Positions 5,057 through 5,656 of a stretch of 5,656 bases of DNA are shown piece after piece (the first letter of the stretch is position 1; every line of letters starts with the position of its first letter). The translations under genes and the position numbers were made by a program. Below the pieces are notes generated by a model that worked only from the letters and a program-made list of their open reading frames with translations, was not told where the DNA came from and ran no database searches. This DNA is from an uncultured Eubacteriales bacterium (GTDB lineage: Bacteria; Bacillota_A; Clostridia; Oscillospirales; Oscillospiraceae). The stretch covers positions 1 to 5,656 of the forward strand of contig CATJRT010000079.1 in assembly GCA_949742895.1 (NCBI GenBank), in the 5' to 3' direction.

Positions 5057-5656
5057 TCACGTCCCCTCCTTTACTGTGAAGCTGTGCCGGATGGAGGTGC
5101 GCTCCTCCAGCAGCGGCACGTGGACCGCGCTGCTGGTGAGGACGTTCCCGTCCTTGTCCAGCAGCTCCGTGAGCTCCACCTCCGCCGCCTGGTCCCGGGA
5201 GACGGTGTAGGTCACGCTGCCCACATTCCCGGTGGTGGACCGGGAGAGGGCGGTGATGAGAAGCGTCCCATTGACCCGGGCGGCGGCGATGTCCCCCGCC
5301 ACCAGCTCCGCCGTCTGGTGGAGCAGCTCGGGGCGGATGCTGGATGTATCCGGCATTTTCAGTACCTCCAATTCCTCGACTGTGACAAAGGGCTTCTGCC
5401 CCAGGGCCCAGCGGCCCAGGATATAGTTGTAGGTCATGCGCACCCGCGCCGCCTTCTCGCCCACGAGCAGGCCCTCCCGGACCCTGGGCCGGGGCACGTA
5501 GACGATATGGCAGGGCTTGACGATGCCCAGCAGGGCGGAGACCTCGCCGTAGCGGAGGGGGTCCCCCACGTCCGCCTCGATGTAGAGGGCGAAGTTTGGG
5601 TAGTCCACCTCCACATCGTACTTTCCCGGGCCGAAGATCAGGTCCAGCCGCTCCCG
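5057..5656 (-). CDS. Phage tail/baseplate protein, probably DUF2313 (YmfQ)-like, C-terminal 199 residues
   Basis: The frame is open to the right window edge, so the N-terminus lies outside; the GTG at 5614 is internal and not a credible start. Visible residues 1-55 (LIFGPGKYDVEV, then EVSALLGIVKPCHIVYV) resemble the end of DUF2313/YmfQ-type tail proteins, which finish with a short beta region and an I-x-P-A-H-like segment; here it reads VKPCH. In Mu- and PBSX-like phages such proteins lie between the baseplate J-type protein and the tail fibre, and this gene does directly precede a fibre gene. Residues 56-199 form an extension I do not recognise: a mixed stretch (MTYNYILGRWALG, then FVTVEELEVL), and a beta-rich end (VTYTVSRDQ, ELLDKDGNVLT, HVPLLEERTSIRH). 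The stop lies 1 base before the next start. The last codons (Lys-Glu-Gly-Thr) contain the next gene's ribosome site. Phage structural gene: fairly sure; family: moderate. Confidence 0.7.
   Translation of the reverse strand, partial: RERLDLIFGPGKYDVEVDYPNFALYIEADVGDPLRYGEVSALLGIVKPCHIVYVPRPRVREGLLVGEKAARVRMTYNYILGRWALGQKPFVTVEELEVLKMPDTSSIRPELLHQTAELVAGDIAAARVNGTLLITALSRSTTGNVGSVTYTVSRDQAAEVELTELLDKDGNVLTSSAVHVPLLEERTSIRHSFTVKEGT
5063..5072 (-). promoter_or_regulatory. Ribosome binding site of the tail fibre gene
   Basis: AAAGGAGGGG on the minus strand, 7 bases before ATG 5055, with the GGAGG core 9 bases away. It lies wholly inside the last codons of the upstream gene (Lys-Glu-Gly), so fibre translation is probably coupled to that gene. 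Confidence 0.85.

Overview
The window is the late end of a phage or prophage genome, read entirely from the minus strand: the end of the tail module followed by the host-lysis module. Seven genes are supported. They are tightly packed (overlaps of 8-13 bases, gaps of 2-59 bases) and each of the six visible starts has a strong Shine-Dalgarno sequence. The GC-rich genes (about 65-73% in the lines I counted), the AGGAGG-type ribosome sites, the LL-H-type holin, the XhlA-like coiled-coil protein and the CHAP endolysin point to a phage of a GC-rich Firmicute, probably a gut clostridium of the Oscillospiraceae kind. The host is inference; no host gene is visible.

In transcription order (right to left): (1) the C-terminal part of a tail or baseplate protein, probably DUF2313/YmfQ-like, cut by the window edge at 5656; (2) a 497-residue tail fibre with a right-handed beta-helix; (3) a 414-residue tail protein with an N-terminal tail-attachment motif, two InlB-type beta domains and a LamG-like C-terminal domain; (4) a 173-residue coiled-coil protein with a C-terminal membrane anchor (XhlA-like); (5) a 101-residue protein with two membrane segments, function unknown; (6) a 120-residue LL-H-family holin; (7) a 267-residue CHAP endolysin with two C-terminal GVI-x-x-P-x-YW repeats. 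A clear intrinsic terminator at 195-224 closes the operon.

Genes 1-3 would form the distal tail and host-recognition apparatus, and genes 4-7 would permeabilise the membrane and cut the wall. Genes 2 and 3 are mosaic in base composition: their exposed central or C-terminal domains are much more AT-rich than the parts joining them to the virion, as expected where receptor-binding modules are exchanged.

Bases 1-194, beyond the terminator, hold no gene I can support. They contain a GC-only hairpin, a 10-base perfect palindrome and a possible terminator for a plus-strand transcript entering from the left. This could be the end of the late region or a prophage edge. I see no RNA gene, CRISPR array, insertion sequence or diversity-generating retroelement, and the window looks like a typical phage tail-lysis region rather than a wholly new system. 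The least explained parts are the two-membrane-segment protein and the 1-194 segment.
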